A stretch of DNA of 64,000 bases from Leptolyngbyaceae cyanobacterium (GTDB lineage Bacteria > Cyanobacteriota > Cyanobacteriia > Cyanobacteriales > Aerosakkonemataceae): the NCBI GenBank assembly GCA_036703985.1, contig DATNQN010000021.1, positions 1 to 64,000 of the forward strand, in the 5' to 3' direction. The translations under genes and the position numbers were made by a program. The notes beneath the pieces were generated by a model. That model was not told the origin of the DNA. It saw only the letters and a program-made list of their open reading frames with translations, and did not search any database. Below are positions 54,735 through 63,890 of the stretch, piece after piece. Positions within the stretch are counted from its first letter, which is position 1; each line of letters opens with the position of its first letter.

Positions 54735-55043
54735 CTAGAAACGTCGCGACGAGTTGCGGTTATTTCCCCAGTTTCCATTACCATTAGAAGGTCTTCTTTC
54801 TTCACGGGGTCTTGCTTTGTTAACCTTAAGAGTACGAGTCATCCATTCAGCGCCATCGAGGTTTTCGATCGCGGTGGCTTCTTCATCTTCGGTGTCCATT
54901 TCGACAAAGGCAAAACCGCGTACTCTTCCGGTTGTACGATCGATCGGAATCTGAACTTTTTTTACAGAACCATATTCTGCAAAAACATCGTTCAACTCGG
55001 CTTCCGTAACCTCATAAGAAAGATTACCTACATAAACTGTCAT
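54735..55043 (-). CDS. RNA-binding protein, RRM type
   Basis: A 102-residue protein with one RRM: RNP2 VYVGNL at the N-terminus and RNP1 RGFAFVEM (about residue 44), plus a short glycine/asparagine-rich tail (NGNGNWGNNRNSSRRF). Cyanobacterial Rbp proteins with such tails are often cold-induced. AGAGGTAAG lies before the ATG. A paralogue is at 62648. Confidence 0.93.
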   Translation of the reverse strand: MTVYVGNLSYEVTEAELNDVFAEYGSVKKVQIPIDRTTGRVRGFAFVEMDTEDEEATAIENLDGAEWMTRTLKVNKARPREERRPSNGNGNWGNNRNSSRRF

Positions 55044-55277
55044 AACTTACCTCTAGTCGAGTAGCTTGTAGAGATTGGAAGTCGGAGGTAAGCTTACTAA
55101 CTTAACACTAACCAGAAAATCTTTTCTTAATGCCAGCGAAAATTCAGCTACCAATACCTAATCCGATGACTATCATAACTTTTTTAGCCAAAAAAACGTT
55201 ATCTATCTATAGGATGATGCCATAACTCAGTAACATCGAACACTTTACACCTTGGAAGGGAAGCCAAATTTGCAATT

Positions 55278-56924
55278 ATGTTTTGTCTAACAGGAATTCA
55301 CTCAATTTCAGATTTTGTTGACTGCCAGCAAGATGTGAGTGAATTGTCGTGTAATTACTGGTATGAAGGGCGTTGTCCGGAAAGTGGAGAATTGTTGAGT
55401 TTGCCTCGCACGGCGTTGGCAGAAGCGATCGCAAAAGGTTTAATGGCGCGACTGGCGACGGACGATCGTTATTCCCGCGAAGGCAAGATGTATGGGGTAT
55501 TGCTGGTGCAATTGCCCAATGGGGAACGGGGGGTAATCAAAGCTTTTTCCGGTCTACTGAATGGTTGTAGCGTGGTGGAAGGGTGGGTACCGCCGATGGC
55601 CGGCACAGAAGAAATTGTTGGGCAAGAAAGGCAAACTTTGGCACAACTGGAAACGCTCAAACGGGAATTAATTACTCTTTACCAATTACCAGAAAGACAA
55701 CATTATGAAAGATTAGCTCGCGAATTCGATCGACGCTGGCAAGAAATGCGCGATCGCCATCGCATATCCAAACAACAACGACAAGAAAAACGCCAGATAA
55801 TTTTGGAAAAATTGAGTGAAGAAAATCAGGCGATCGCTGTTGAAAAACTTGATGAAGAAAGCCGTTTAGAAGGAATTGAGCGACGAAAATTCAAGCGAGA
55901 ACGGGATACCGTATTGCAGCCGCTCAAAGAGTCTATAGCTAAAGCAGACGAACAGATCCGCCAACTAAAACAACAGCGCAAACAGTTATCCCGTCAACTG
56001 CAAGCTCAAATGTACGAAGCTTACTCATTAACTAATTTTTTCGGGCGGTCTTTATCATTACAAAAATTGATGCCAACAGATTGGTTGCCCACTGGTACGG
56101 GTGATTGTTGCGCTCCTAAATTACTGCATTATGCCGCAACGCACAATCTCAAACCTTTAGCAATGGCCGAATTTTGGTGGGGTTTGCCTTCTATGAATGG
56201 TGACAAAATTCCGGGAGAATTTTACGGAGCTTGTGCAGAGCGCTGTCAGCCACTGATGGGTTTTTTGCTGTCTGGCTTATCTAATAAAGTGAGTGAAATA
56301 GAGATTATTTATGAAGATAAATGGTTGATTGCTGTTAATAAACCTGCGGGGTTGCTTTCTGTACCTGGTCGTTATGTCGATCGCCAAGATAGCGTTTTGA
56401 GTCGTTTGCGTCATCTGTTACCTGATGGGATGGCGTTGAGTGCCGTGCATCGCTTGGATTTGGAAACATCTGGTATTCTTTTGTTCGCGCGATCGCGAGA
56501 ATGCGATCGCTTGCTCAGGCAGCAGTTTCAGCAGCGAAAAGTTACCAAAGTTTATGAAGCCTTGCTTTCCGGTTTTTTAACAGAAAAAACTGGTGTGATT
56601 GAATTACCACTTTGGGGAAATCCAGAAAATCGCCCTTATCAAATAGTAGATGAAAAGCAAGGTAAACTCAGCGTAACTAGTTACCGCGTGATGAAAAAAG
56701 AAGGAAGCTATACCCGCGTAGAGTTTTTTCCCATCACCGGACGCACCCATCAAATTAGAGTTCACGCTGCCGATCGCAGGGGATTGGGAACTCCTATTTT
56801 AGGCGATCGTCTTTATGGATGTCATAAAATAGCCAGTCGGTTACATCTTCATGGGAGAGAACTTAGTTTTCAGCATCCTCACTCAGGTGCGATCGTTCAT
56901 TTACAAGCTGAGACACCGTTTTGA
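55278..56924 (+). CDS. RluA-family RNA pseudouridine synthase
   Basis: A 548-residue protein. The first 325 residues hold a cyanobacterial-type N-terminal extension (with a long charged coiled coil, about 130-230, rich in Arg, Glu and Gln). The catalytic domain follows: EDKWLIAVNKPAGLLSVPGR, HRLDLETSGILLFARS with the catalytic Asp, and GRTHQIRVHAADR. The S4 domain is absent. It modifies uridines in rRNA or tRNA; which positions is unknown. ATG at 55278 has no strong ribosome site. Confidence 0.92.
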   Translation: MFCLTGIHSISDFVDCQQDVSELSCNYWYEGRCPESGELLSLPRTALAEAIAKGLMARLATDDRYSREGKMYGVLLVQLPNGERGVIKAFSGLLNGCSVVEGWVPPMAGTEEIVGQERQTLAQLETLKRELITLYQLPERQHYERLAREFDRRWQEMRDRHRISKQQRQEKRQIILEKLSEENQAIAVEKLDEESRLEGIERRKFKRERDTVLQPLKESIAKADEQIRQLKQQRKQLSRQLQAQMYEAYSLTNFFGRSLSLQKLMPTDWLPTGTGDCCAPKLLHYAATHNLKPLAMAEFWWGLPSMNGDKIPGEFYGACAERCQPLMGFLLSGLSNKVSEIEIIYEDKWLIAVNKPAGLLSVPGRYVDRQDSVLSRLRHLLPDGMALSAVHRLDLETSGILLFARSRECDRLLRQQFQQRKVTKVYEALLSGFLTEKTGVIELPLWGNPENRPYQIVDEKQGKLSVTSYRVMKKEGSYTRVEFFPITGRTHQIRVHAADRRGLGTPILGDRLYGCHKIASRLHLHGRELSFQHPHSGAIVHLQAETPF

Positions 56925-57236
56925 ATTGCGAGTAAATAGACTAATTTTAAAATGGCAGATTTTTTTACCACAGATAAACACCAATATAAATGTAAATTAA
57001 TTCTCAAATAAATGAGTGTTAGAAAATCCGTAAAAATTCGGTTGTGTTGTATGTAAATGTTCGATACCCAATGCACAATTCATTCGACAAGTTTTTCTAA
57101 TGTAATCATTCAGATTTACTTATTAAAAAAATTACTGCTAACCTACTAATAGTCTAGTAAACTAATTAATCGGCTTTGAAATTCATCACGAAGGCGAACA
57201 ATTACACGTTTGGGTAGCCAACGATTATTGCGACCT
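56925..57236. other. Intergenic region with a possible orphan coding tail
   Basis: About 312 bases between the RluA gene and the hydrolase gene. Residues 57169-57240 encode a protein-like string ending in TGA that overlaps the hydrolase ATG; see findings. Otherwise AT-rich with nothing seen. Confidence 0.45.
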
Positions 57237-58490
57237 ATGAAACTGCATTTTATTCCTAGAAAATGGTGGCGATCGCTCAAGTATCTTTCTCTACTTTTTC
57301 TAGCATCATTCACCACCGTATTGTTGGCAGGTCAACCGATCGCAGCGATCGAGCAACCACCTTTTCCGGAAGGGGAAATTTTACAACCACCCCTTACCCA
57401 AGAAGAGATTCCACAACCATCTTTTCCAGAAATTCGCGGCGTTTGGATGACCAAAAATGACAGTGAAATACTCATGGATCGCCCCAAACTCCAAGAAGCC
57501 ACCAGTCAACTAGCGCGACTGAATTTCAACACCATCTATCCCGTAGTATGGAATTCTGGCTACGTCTTGTATGAAAGTGATGTAGCACGACAAACTGGTA
57601 TTCAACCTTTTGTTCGGAAAGGATTTCAAGAACAAGATATCTTAGCTGACCTAGTAACAATATCCCATCAGCAAGGCTTGTTAGTAATACCTTGGTTCGA
57701 GTTCGGTTTCATGGCACCTCCAGTATCGGAATTGACATTAAATCATCCTGACTGGATTACCCAAAAACAAGACGGTAGCCAAACTTCTATCGGCGCTGCT
57801 GGTGAGGTAGTTTGGCTGAATCCTTTTCATCCAGAAGTGCAAAAATTCATCACCGATTTGGTATTGGAAGTTGTCACTAAATATGATGTAGATGGAATTC
57901 AGTTTGACGATCATACCAGTTTGCCAAACTCATTTGGCTACGATGATTACACGATCGCTTTGTACAAAAAAGAAACCGAGCGAAATCCCCCTTCTAATCC
58001 TAGCGACCCTGCCTGGGTGCGCTGGCGGGCAGACAAAATTACCGCTTTCATGACTCAATTGAATCAAGCGGTCAAACAAGTCAAACCTAATACTATTTTT
58101 TCAGTTGCTCCTAATCCTTATAGCACTGCTTACAACAGCCATTTGCAAGACTGGTTAACGTGGGTACGTCAGGGAATTGTCGATGAATTAATCGTGCAAG
58201 TTTATCGTCCCGATTTATTAAGTTTTGTCGAACAAATCCTTCGTCCGGAAATTGCAGAAGCACGACAACAAATTCCTACTGGAGTGGGTATTTTAACGGG
58301 GTTGAGAAATCGACCGATTCCCATACAACAAATTCAAGATAAAGTACAAGCTGCACGCGATCGCGGTTTGGGCGTGTCTTTCTTCTTTTATGAAAGTCTT
58401 TGGGATTATGCACCAGAACCGATCGAAGAACGAAAATCAAATTTTCAAGCGCTTTTTAGTTTACCCGCTTCTCGTTTTTCAATGAAATAA
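57237..58490 (+). CDS. GHL10-type glycoside hydrolase-like protein (DUF187)
   Basis: A 417-residue secreted protein. The signal peptide (YLSLLFLASFTTVLLAGQPI, about 20-40) is followed by a proline-rich stretch and a TIM-barrel DUF187/GHL10 domain starting EIRGVWMTKNDSEIL. Motifs include IYPVVWNSGYV, ENLWF-like VIPWFEFGFM, and DVDGIQFDDHTSLPNSFGYD with acidic residues. Such proteins act on cell-wall or extracellular polysaccharides; the substrate is unknown. ATG at 57237 fits the signal peptide; an earlier TTG at 57210 does not. Confidence 0.87.
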   Translation: MKLHFIPRKWWRSLKYLSLLFLASFTTVLLAGQPIAAIEQPPFPEGEILQPPLTQEEIPQPSFPEIRGVWMTKNDSEILMDRPKLQEATSQLARLNFNTIYPVVWNSGYVLYESDVARQTGIQPFVRKGFQEQDILADLVTISHQQGLLVIPWFEFGFMAPPVSELTLNHPDWITQKQDGSQTSIGAAGEVVWLNPFHPEVQKFITDLVLEVVTKYDVDGIQFDDHTSLPNSFGYDDYTIALYKKETERNPPSNPSDPAWVRWRADKITAFMTQLNQAVKQVKPNTIFSVAPNPYSTAYNSHLQDWLTWVRQGIVDELIVQVYRPDLLSFVEQILRPEIAEARQQIPTGVGILTGLRNRPIPIQQIQDKVQAARDRGLGVSFFFYESLWDYAPEPIEERKSNFQALFSLPASRFSMK

Positions 58491-58515
58491 TTTCTTTGGG
58501 AGTTATAGCGAATTT

Positions 58516-58548
58516 AGAAACCCGGTTTCTTGAAGAAACCGGGTTTCT
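58516..58548. repeat. AAACCCGGTTT hairpin repeat
   Basis: AGAAACCCGGTTTCTT and its exact complement around one base; the most perfect copy of the family. It sits 25 bases after the hydrolase gene and before a convergent small gene, so it likely terminates both. Confidence 0.8.
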
Positions 58549-58564
58549 ATTTCTCTCAATTACC

Positions 58565-58849
58565 TCAATTAAAAAAACATCTAAATATATCTAGTTTGAC
58601 AATTAAATGGCGATCGCCAATTTGCAACGCTGTAAACAAATCTTCGTGGGGAAAGGCTATGCGCGTTACGCGATTGCTAGTCTCGCCCCAAAATAGCCTC
58701 TCTTCTTCCGGCAACATCTCGCGATCGGGATATTTGCCAATGTTTAAAGCAATCGATAATGTTTTGCCATTTGCTGTAAAAATATTGTCGAGTTTGCATA
58801 ACCAATTTTTTAAATCCTCTAGAGACAAGTGGGCGATCGCTCTCAACAT
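58565..58849 (-). CDS. Small protein of unknown function
   Basis: A 94-residue protein starting MLRAIAHLSLEDLKNWLCKL, with mixed charged and hydrophobic residues and no membrane segment. No family is recognised. Composition and codon usage (including GCGATCGC in its coding sequence) look like a real gene, and it is the only long frame in the gap. Its 3' end meets the hairpin at 58516. Confidence 0.55.
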   Translation of the reverse strand: MLRAIAHLSLEDLKNWLCKLDNIFTANGKTLSIALNIGKYPDREMLPEEERLFWGETSNRVTRIAFPHEDLFTALQIGDRHLIVKLDIFRCFFN

Positions 58850-59094
58850 TTAACTGAAATGCCGCTCGGCTTACTTTTGATAAGTTTTACACTTCTTGAG
58901 TATGAGTAACAATTTGTCACTTCTGACAGATTTAGTCTTTACTTAATCGCACTAACTTAGAAGTAAGTTGATTTTCCATCGTTCGAGTAATTCTGACTAT
59001 CCATCTGATGGTAGTTAAGAAAAAAGTTTTCCTTGTACCAATGGAAAAAATATTCTTGCTGGTTTTTTGTTTTGTAATATTAGGTGACCTTTTT

Positions 59095-59556
59095 ATGAAC
59101 TACCAACATAATCATTATCAATTCGAGTCACACCTAGAAGATATAGAAGAATTAGGCTCCCTTGCTTCCGAGCAGATTATGGGGCTGCAAATCTGTGGAG
59201 AATTATTAGTAGAATCCAGACACGTTATTTTAGGTGCGCTCGCCTGGAAAGGATGGATAGAACACGGTCGATGCCTGATTATGGTCAATTTACCCGATGC
59301 TACTAATTTTTCCCACTCCATCGATCTGCCAATGGGCATAATGGTGCAAAACGATCCCTTAATTAAAATAGTCGATGCAGAACAATTAGTAAAAGAATAC
59401 GATCCTCTATCTGAAGGAGTACTAGTTGTCTCTTATTGGGATAAAAATTATTGTATTGCTTCCACTTGCATTTTTAATCCGGGCTTGCCACCGCAAGTTT
59501 GTTATCAGGAAGTGCTTAATCGACCTTCAGAATTTGATTTTGCTTGGGCTAGTTAA
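59095..59556 (+). CDS. Conserved-looking protein of unknown function
   Basis: A protein of about 153 residues from the ATG at 59095 (MNYQHNHYQFESHLEDIEEL), with an AGGTGA site nine bases upstream. An in-frame ATG at 59008 would add 29 residues that form a hydrophobic stretch, so a membrane-anchored form is possible. Cysteines lie at intervals (LQICGELLVE, NYCIASTCIF, PPQVCYQEV). No family recognised. Confidence 0.65.
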   Translation: MNYQHNHYQFESHLEDIEELGSLASEQIMGLQICGELLVESRHVILGALAWKGWIEHGRCLIMVNLPDATNFSHSIDLPMGIMVQNDPLIKIVDAEQLVKEYDPLSEGVLVVSYWDKNYCIASTCIFNPGLPPQVCYQEVLNRPSEFDFAWAS

Positions 59557-59707
59557 TCGGTAAATTTAACAGGGAAATCGCTAAGCCGCTCGACTTAAAA
59601 ATCCGTAATGTTTTTAACTGAATAGACATCTCCAAAAATTAAATGGAATTCTTTATAATGAACAAATTTTACGATGTCTAAACCTGGAGATGTCTAATTA
59701 AACAATT

Positions 59708-60058
59708 TTACTTGTACAAAACAGCGTCCTTTAAAGTAGCAACATGGTTTAAGACTGTATTAATATCCTCCTGAGGCAGATGGCGATCGGCTAGTGCTTC
59801 CCCCAAATGTTTTGCGATCGCATCAAAATGTTCTGGTTGTAAATTTAAACCTGCGTGTGCTTTTTCCATTGAGCGTCCGCTGTATTGAGGGCCACCCAAA
59901 GCATAGGAAATAAAAGCAGTTTGATGACGGCGCTGCTTTTCCATATCTGTATGAGCAAAAAAATAGTTGACAGTATCATCTGCCAAAACCCGTTGGTAAA
60001 AATCATCGACTATTTCTTTGACTGCTTCTTGTCCGCCTACTTTTTCGTATAATGTCAT
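59708..60058 (-). CDS. glbN: Group 1 truncated haemoglobin (GlbN)
   Basis: A 116-residue 2/2 haemoglobin. The proximal His is His68 (MEKAHAGL); His45 (KQRRHQTAF) matches the E10 His that serves as sixth ligand in Synechocystis GlbN. The B-helix FYQRVLADDTVNYFF and glycine motif GGPQYSGRSM are typical. In cyanobacteria it protects against reactive nitrogen species. Gap of 240 bases to the lipoxygenase gene downstream on the same strand. Confidence 0.95.
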   Translation of the reverse strand: MTLYEKVGGQEAVKEIVDDFYQRVLADDTVNYFFAHTDMEKQRRHQTAFISYALGGPQYSGRSMEKAHAGLNLQPEHFDAIAKHLGEALADRHLPQEDINTVLNHVATLKDAVLYK

Positions 60059-60298
60059 GGTATTTGATAAAGTTCAACCTCAGTATTTTAACACTTAAAT
60101 AGCAAATTTTTTATCAGTCCAAAGTAGTAATATATAAATAAGTATTACACTGTTAAACTAATGTGCATTTTTATTAAAAAAAGTATTTTTGAGTAAATAA
60201 ATATCATATCTAACAACACGGCCTTTATCTTTTAAATAAACGGGTAGTAGTTAATCAGCATTCCGCACTCCTACTACTACCCATTATTAATCGAACGC

Positions 60299-62215
60299 TC
60301 AGATGTTGATACTCTGAGGAATTCGGGAGGGAAGTAAAAAGGTATAGGGAAGACGTGACGAATCAGCCAAATCTCCTTGGTGATTATTTTTAGCTTGAAT
60401 CTGTCTCTCAATTGTCTTCAACTGAGTTTGAAAATTGGCTAAAGGTTGTTTTACTCGTTCGTCAGTGAAGTAATTGCGATCGTAATTTCCCAAAGTAGTA
60501 TAGTAAACCGAACCAAGTAAGTACAAAACATCTAACTGAGTTTTGGCTTGGTCTAAAGGTGGCAATAGATTAAAGAAATCTGACTCGGTTAAAGAGTTAA
60601 TCGATGTAGGAGTTGGGGCGTAACCAGCCAGAGGCATTGCAGGCGCGTATGTCATGATATTAGCTTGCGGGAAATTAACCGCAGCGTGTTGAGCGCTGGC
60701 GGTAAAGATAATATGAGCGACCGCATCGATCAGATAAGATTTCGATCGCAAAACGCCATTCTCACCCATATCCTTAATGCAACCCCCATTGGGAGAAATC
60801 AAATCGGCAAACCAAGCTTGCAGTTCTGTATCTCTTTGCACGTCAGCATCTTTTAGATAATAAATCGACAGATAATCTGACACCCATTGATGGATGGCAT
60901 TCCAGATTTGCATCCCATCATCGCGATAAGGATAATCTGGCAAAAGTTTTTCGTCATTTACTCCCCGCAATTCAAGATCTTTGGGAAACATTGATTGATT
61001 GAAAGAAAATTGTTGTAAATCTTCTACAGTAGTTTGCAAAGATGTGCTGATAGTACCTGCTAGTAAAGTATCCACTTGACCCTCTGGTGCAACTAATTGG
61101 GTACGTGCAAGGTAATTAATATTTACAGTTCCTTCAAAATGCGGTAGCAATAAAATCCGCAAAGGATGGTTGCTAGCTAAACAACGATGAGTGAAAATGA
61201 CGAAAGGTTCCACAAATAAGTGAGTACGTCCGAGATGGGAAATTAATTCATGATGATTTGCATCGGCAATTTGCACGATCGTTTTGGCAATTAACCAGTT
61301 GGGATCGTTGGGATTGTTTGGGTTAGGGGTGACGATCGCATTTTCATCGGCATTTTGTCCCAATTGAATCGCCACCGGACGCAAAGGCCATAAACCACTG
61401 TATCCTTTAGGAACCACAAATAAAGCTAAAGGAGCGCTTAAATATTTTTGTTTGGCTGGAAAATTCCCATTGCTGATTTTGCCGAGAACTGCGTAGTCAG
61501 CTAGATAAAGACGCCCTTCTCGTCCAGCTGCGATGAGGGTGTCTTGAGAATCTTTAATCGCTGTTTGATAGTGTTCGTTAGTCACCGGAAATTTGTCTGG
61601 TAAAGCATCGATCCGTCTCAACACCAGCGGATTTGGGCCAGCCACTCGCAAGCGAGCAAATACTTCGTCGCTTTGGAAATCTAAAGCTATTTCCGGTAAA
61701 GATATTTTCCGAAAAAGATTTTCGTAATCGTCAATATCGGGAGTTGTCGAGCCCAAAAATCTTTCTTTTACAGAATCTTTTAAATTGCTCAAATTTGGGG
61801 GAGTCAATGCTTTTTCTGTTTGCTCGATCGAAGAAATGATATCTTCGATAAAACGCTTTAATTCCTCAGGGTTTCTAGCTTTACTTTTCCGCTCCAAAAA
61901 CTGTTTGTAAATATCCCCTACTTTAGATTGAGCCATAAATTGATTAGGCTCGATTTTCCTGGTGATTGAAAGGGAATTAGCTAGAATTGCCAACAGAGAT
62001 TCAGCTACCAATAAATACCAGCTTAAAGAAGGTTGAGCGCTCCCAGGTACTTTAGTTACCATCGGTAACGAGTTGGTGTAGGGATAGATAAATTGATACT
62101 CTGCTTGCCCATTTTTGATATCTTGTTGACGAAGGGTGGGTGATGGGTCATTTTGTGGAAGTAAAGGTGGTCTTTTCTTACCTCCAGAAAAAAACTCTTT
62201 TGAATTAAATGTCAT
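60299..62215 (-). CDS. Lipoxygenase family protein
   Basis: A non-haem iron dioxygenase of polyunsaturated fatty acids, 638 residues, without the plant PLAT domain. Iron ligands are visible: H-x4-H-x4-H in ANHHELISHLGRTHL (about 327-337), the His/Asn pair in SAQHAAVNFPQ (about 520), and the C-terminal carboxylate of Ile in PQSINI. The substrate-entry motif FARLRVAGPNPL (about 190) is typical of cyanobacterial enzymes. ATG at 62215 is preferred over 62230 because GAGG lies eight bases before it. Confidence 0.92.
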   Translation of the reverse strand: MTFNSKEFFSGGKKRPPLLPQNDPSPTLRQQDIKNGQAEYQFIYPYTNSLPMVTKVPGSAQPSLSWYLLVAESLLAILANSLSITRKIEPNQFMAQSKVGDIYKQFLERKSKARNPEELKRFIEDIISSIEQTEKALTPPNLSNLKDSVKERFLGSTTPDIDDYENLFRKISLPEIALDFQSDEVFARLRVAGPNPLVLRRIDALPDKFPVTNEHYQTAIKDSQDTLIAAGREGRLYLADYAVLGKISNGNFPAKQKYLSAPLALFVVPKGYSGLWPLRPVAIQLGQNADENAIVTPNPNNPNDPNWLIAKTIVQIADANHHELISHLGRTHLFVEPFVIFTHRCLASNHPLRILLLPHFEGTVNINYLARTQLVAPEGQVDTLLAGTISTSLQTTVEDLQQFSFNQSMFPKDLELRGVNDEKLLPDYPYRDDGMQIWNAIHQWVSDYLSIYYLKDADVQRDTELQAWFADLISPNGGCIKDMGENGVLRSKSYLIDAVAHIIFTASAQHAAVNFPQANIMTYAPAMPLAGYAPTPTSINSLTESDFFNLLPPLDQAKTQLDVLYLLGSVYYTTLGNYDRNYFTDERVKQPLANFQTQLKTIERQIQAKNNHQGDLADSSRLPYTFLLPSRIPQSINI

Positions 62216-62230
62216 TATTTTTCCTCGCAT

Positions 62231-62647
62231 TTATTAAGTGCTTAGTTATACTCTACAATCTATACTCCACTGTCTTTTGGCTTGTTACCGTATAAAATTG
62301 AGACTCGTTAGTGCATCTGTCCACTTCTACTGCAAAGATGGGATGATAAGATGAAGGAAAACTAGCGGATTACTTTTGGTACTCGATCGCTAGATCCGTA
62401 GGGTCACTGCTTCAATATCAAATCTAAATATCGAACAAAGCGAAGTATAAACTGGGAAAATTAAGTAATTGTCCTCATTAGCTAACTTTATTCTCTTTTT
62501 TCACAACTATGTGCTATTATGTGGGATGAGTGTGAATTCGGTTGTAGTGTTTGTTTTTAGTATTGATGGGTACTTTCCTTTTGGTATTGACAGGACTCTC
62601 TCCGAAATCTCAACCTCTGCACCCGCGATAGATTTTGGAGACAAACT
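62231..62647. other. Intergenic region with long leader of the rbp gene
   Basis: About 417 bases between the lipoxygenase gene (minus) and the RRM gene (plus). It is AT-rich; a TTGACA (62588-62593) could be a -35 box but no matching -10 was confirmed. Long leaders are usual for cold-regulated rbp genes. Confidence 0.4.
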
Positions 62648-62962
62648 ATGTCTATTTATGTAGGCAATCTTTCCTACCAAGTTACTGAAGAAGACCTGAG
62701 CGCCGTTTTTGCGGAATATGGTTCCGTAAAGCGAGTTCAGTTACCTACCGATCGGGAAACAGGCCGTTTGCGTGGGTTTGCTTTTGTAGAGATGAGTAGT
62801 GAAGCTGAAGAAACGGCTGCTATTGAAGCCCTTGACGGTGCTGAGTGGATGGGCCGTGACATGAAAGTTAATAAAGCGAAACCTCGTGAAGACCGGGGTT
62901 CTTTTGGTGGTGGTGGCGGTGGTGGTAATCGCCGCAACAACAGTTTCTCTCGTCGATACTAA
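62648..62962 (+). CDS. RNA-binding protein, RRM type with Gly-rich tail
   Basis: A 104-residue protein with one RRM: RNP2 IYVGNL and RNP1 RGFAFVEM, and a glycine-rich tail (SFGGGGGGGNRRNN). It is a paralogue of the gene at 54735 (shared EYGSVK, ALDGAEWM versus NLDGAEWM). Gly-rich Rbp proteins in cyanobacteria are cold-induced RNA chaperones. GGAGAC lies before the ATG. Confidence 0.94.
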   Translation: MSIYVGNLSYQVTEEDLSAVFAEYGSVKRVQLPTDRETGRLRGFAFVEMSSEAEETAAIEALDGAEWMGRDMKVNKAKPREDRGSFGGGGGGGNRRNNSFSRRY

Positions 62963-63458
62963 ACTTCTAGGTGCTGACGCTTGATGATTGCTTGTCCTAG
63001 CTGATGGAAAATCATCGATTAAACAGTGATTCAAAATCAGCTTTAGTCACTAAATTATAATCTTCAAAAGGCTCGGTAATTAGATACTCGAGCCTTTTTC
63101 TGATTTTTGCAGGGAGATTTTTTGATATTTATACGACTTAAGCGCATATTCCCAGTTTATCGCCAAAAATCGATGCAGAAACCGCGTTTCTAGCCTCACT
63201 AGGTAGGAGAAAGGAGGAAAATTCTGCTTATTTTATTCATTTGTGCATCTGCCCAAAGAGTTATCATTTTTAAATGATAACTTAAAACTCAAAGCTCAAA
63301 ATTCAAAACTCTCTACGATCTTTTGAAGTCAAAGTGGTACAAAATTTCTACTTAAATGCACAAAATCCCTATATAACTGCGATCGCTTTCAGACGAATGC
63401 TAAACTCGAAGTATGAGTTTTCCTTTCTCAGGCAAGTTAGTCAAGAGACAAAAATCCC
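62963..63458. other. Intergenic region after the rbp gene
   Basis: About 496 bases; holds the terminator at 63066-63099 and otherwise nothing supported. Confidence 0.5.
63066..63099 (+). terminator. Terminator of the RRM gene
   Basis: AAAAGGCTCG (63066-63075) pairs with CGAGCCTTTT (63089-63098) around a 13-base loop and is followed by TC; a good intrinsic terminator about 100 bases after the RRM stop. Confidence 0.75.
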
Positions 63459-63890
63459 ATGACCGAAACGCAGCCAGAAAAAATTATTGACTCTCCCGTA
63501 GTGTCAGAACCTACTAGTGCAGTGGTGTCAGAAATTCCTACAACCAAGCAGGGTAGTATTTTGAGCAATTGGAAAATAAAAGCCGGTTTGATCGGTACGG
63601 TGCTAGCTTTTACTTTAGTAGGCATCTTTGCGATCGCTTTCTTTTGGGCGCACTGGATTGCTGGTATGGGTATGAGAGATTGGTCATCCCGTGCTGGTGC
63701 TTCGCCGATCGAGTGCATGATTAAAGATACTAACGATGATGGCTACGTTAGTTGTAGCGCCATGCTAAGAGGTGAAGTAGTACCCCTAGAATGCGGATCG
63801 AGCATATTTAATATAGGTTGTCGCGTTAATTATGGTGCTGCTGCTTCGCCACAGGTACGTCCTGGCAGAACTTCACAAGCGCTTCCATAA
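63459..63890 (+). CDS. Membrane protein of unknown function
   Basis: A 143-residue protein: polar N-terminus (1-37), one membrane span (about 42-64), then an extracytoplasmic part with four cysteines (IECMIKDTNDDGYVSCSAML, VPLECGSS, IGCRVNYG), two probable disulfides. No family is recognised. The DNDDGYVSCS segment looks like a loop that could bind a metal ion; that is speculation. Confidence 0.65.
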   Translation: MTETQPEKIIDSPVVSEPTSAVVSEIPTTKQGSILSNWKIKAGLIGTVLAFTLVGIFAIAFFWAHWIAGMGMRDWSSRAGASPIECMIKDTNDDGYVSCSAMLRGEVVPLECGSSIFNIGCRVNYGAAASPQVRPGRTSQALP

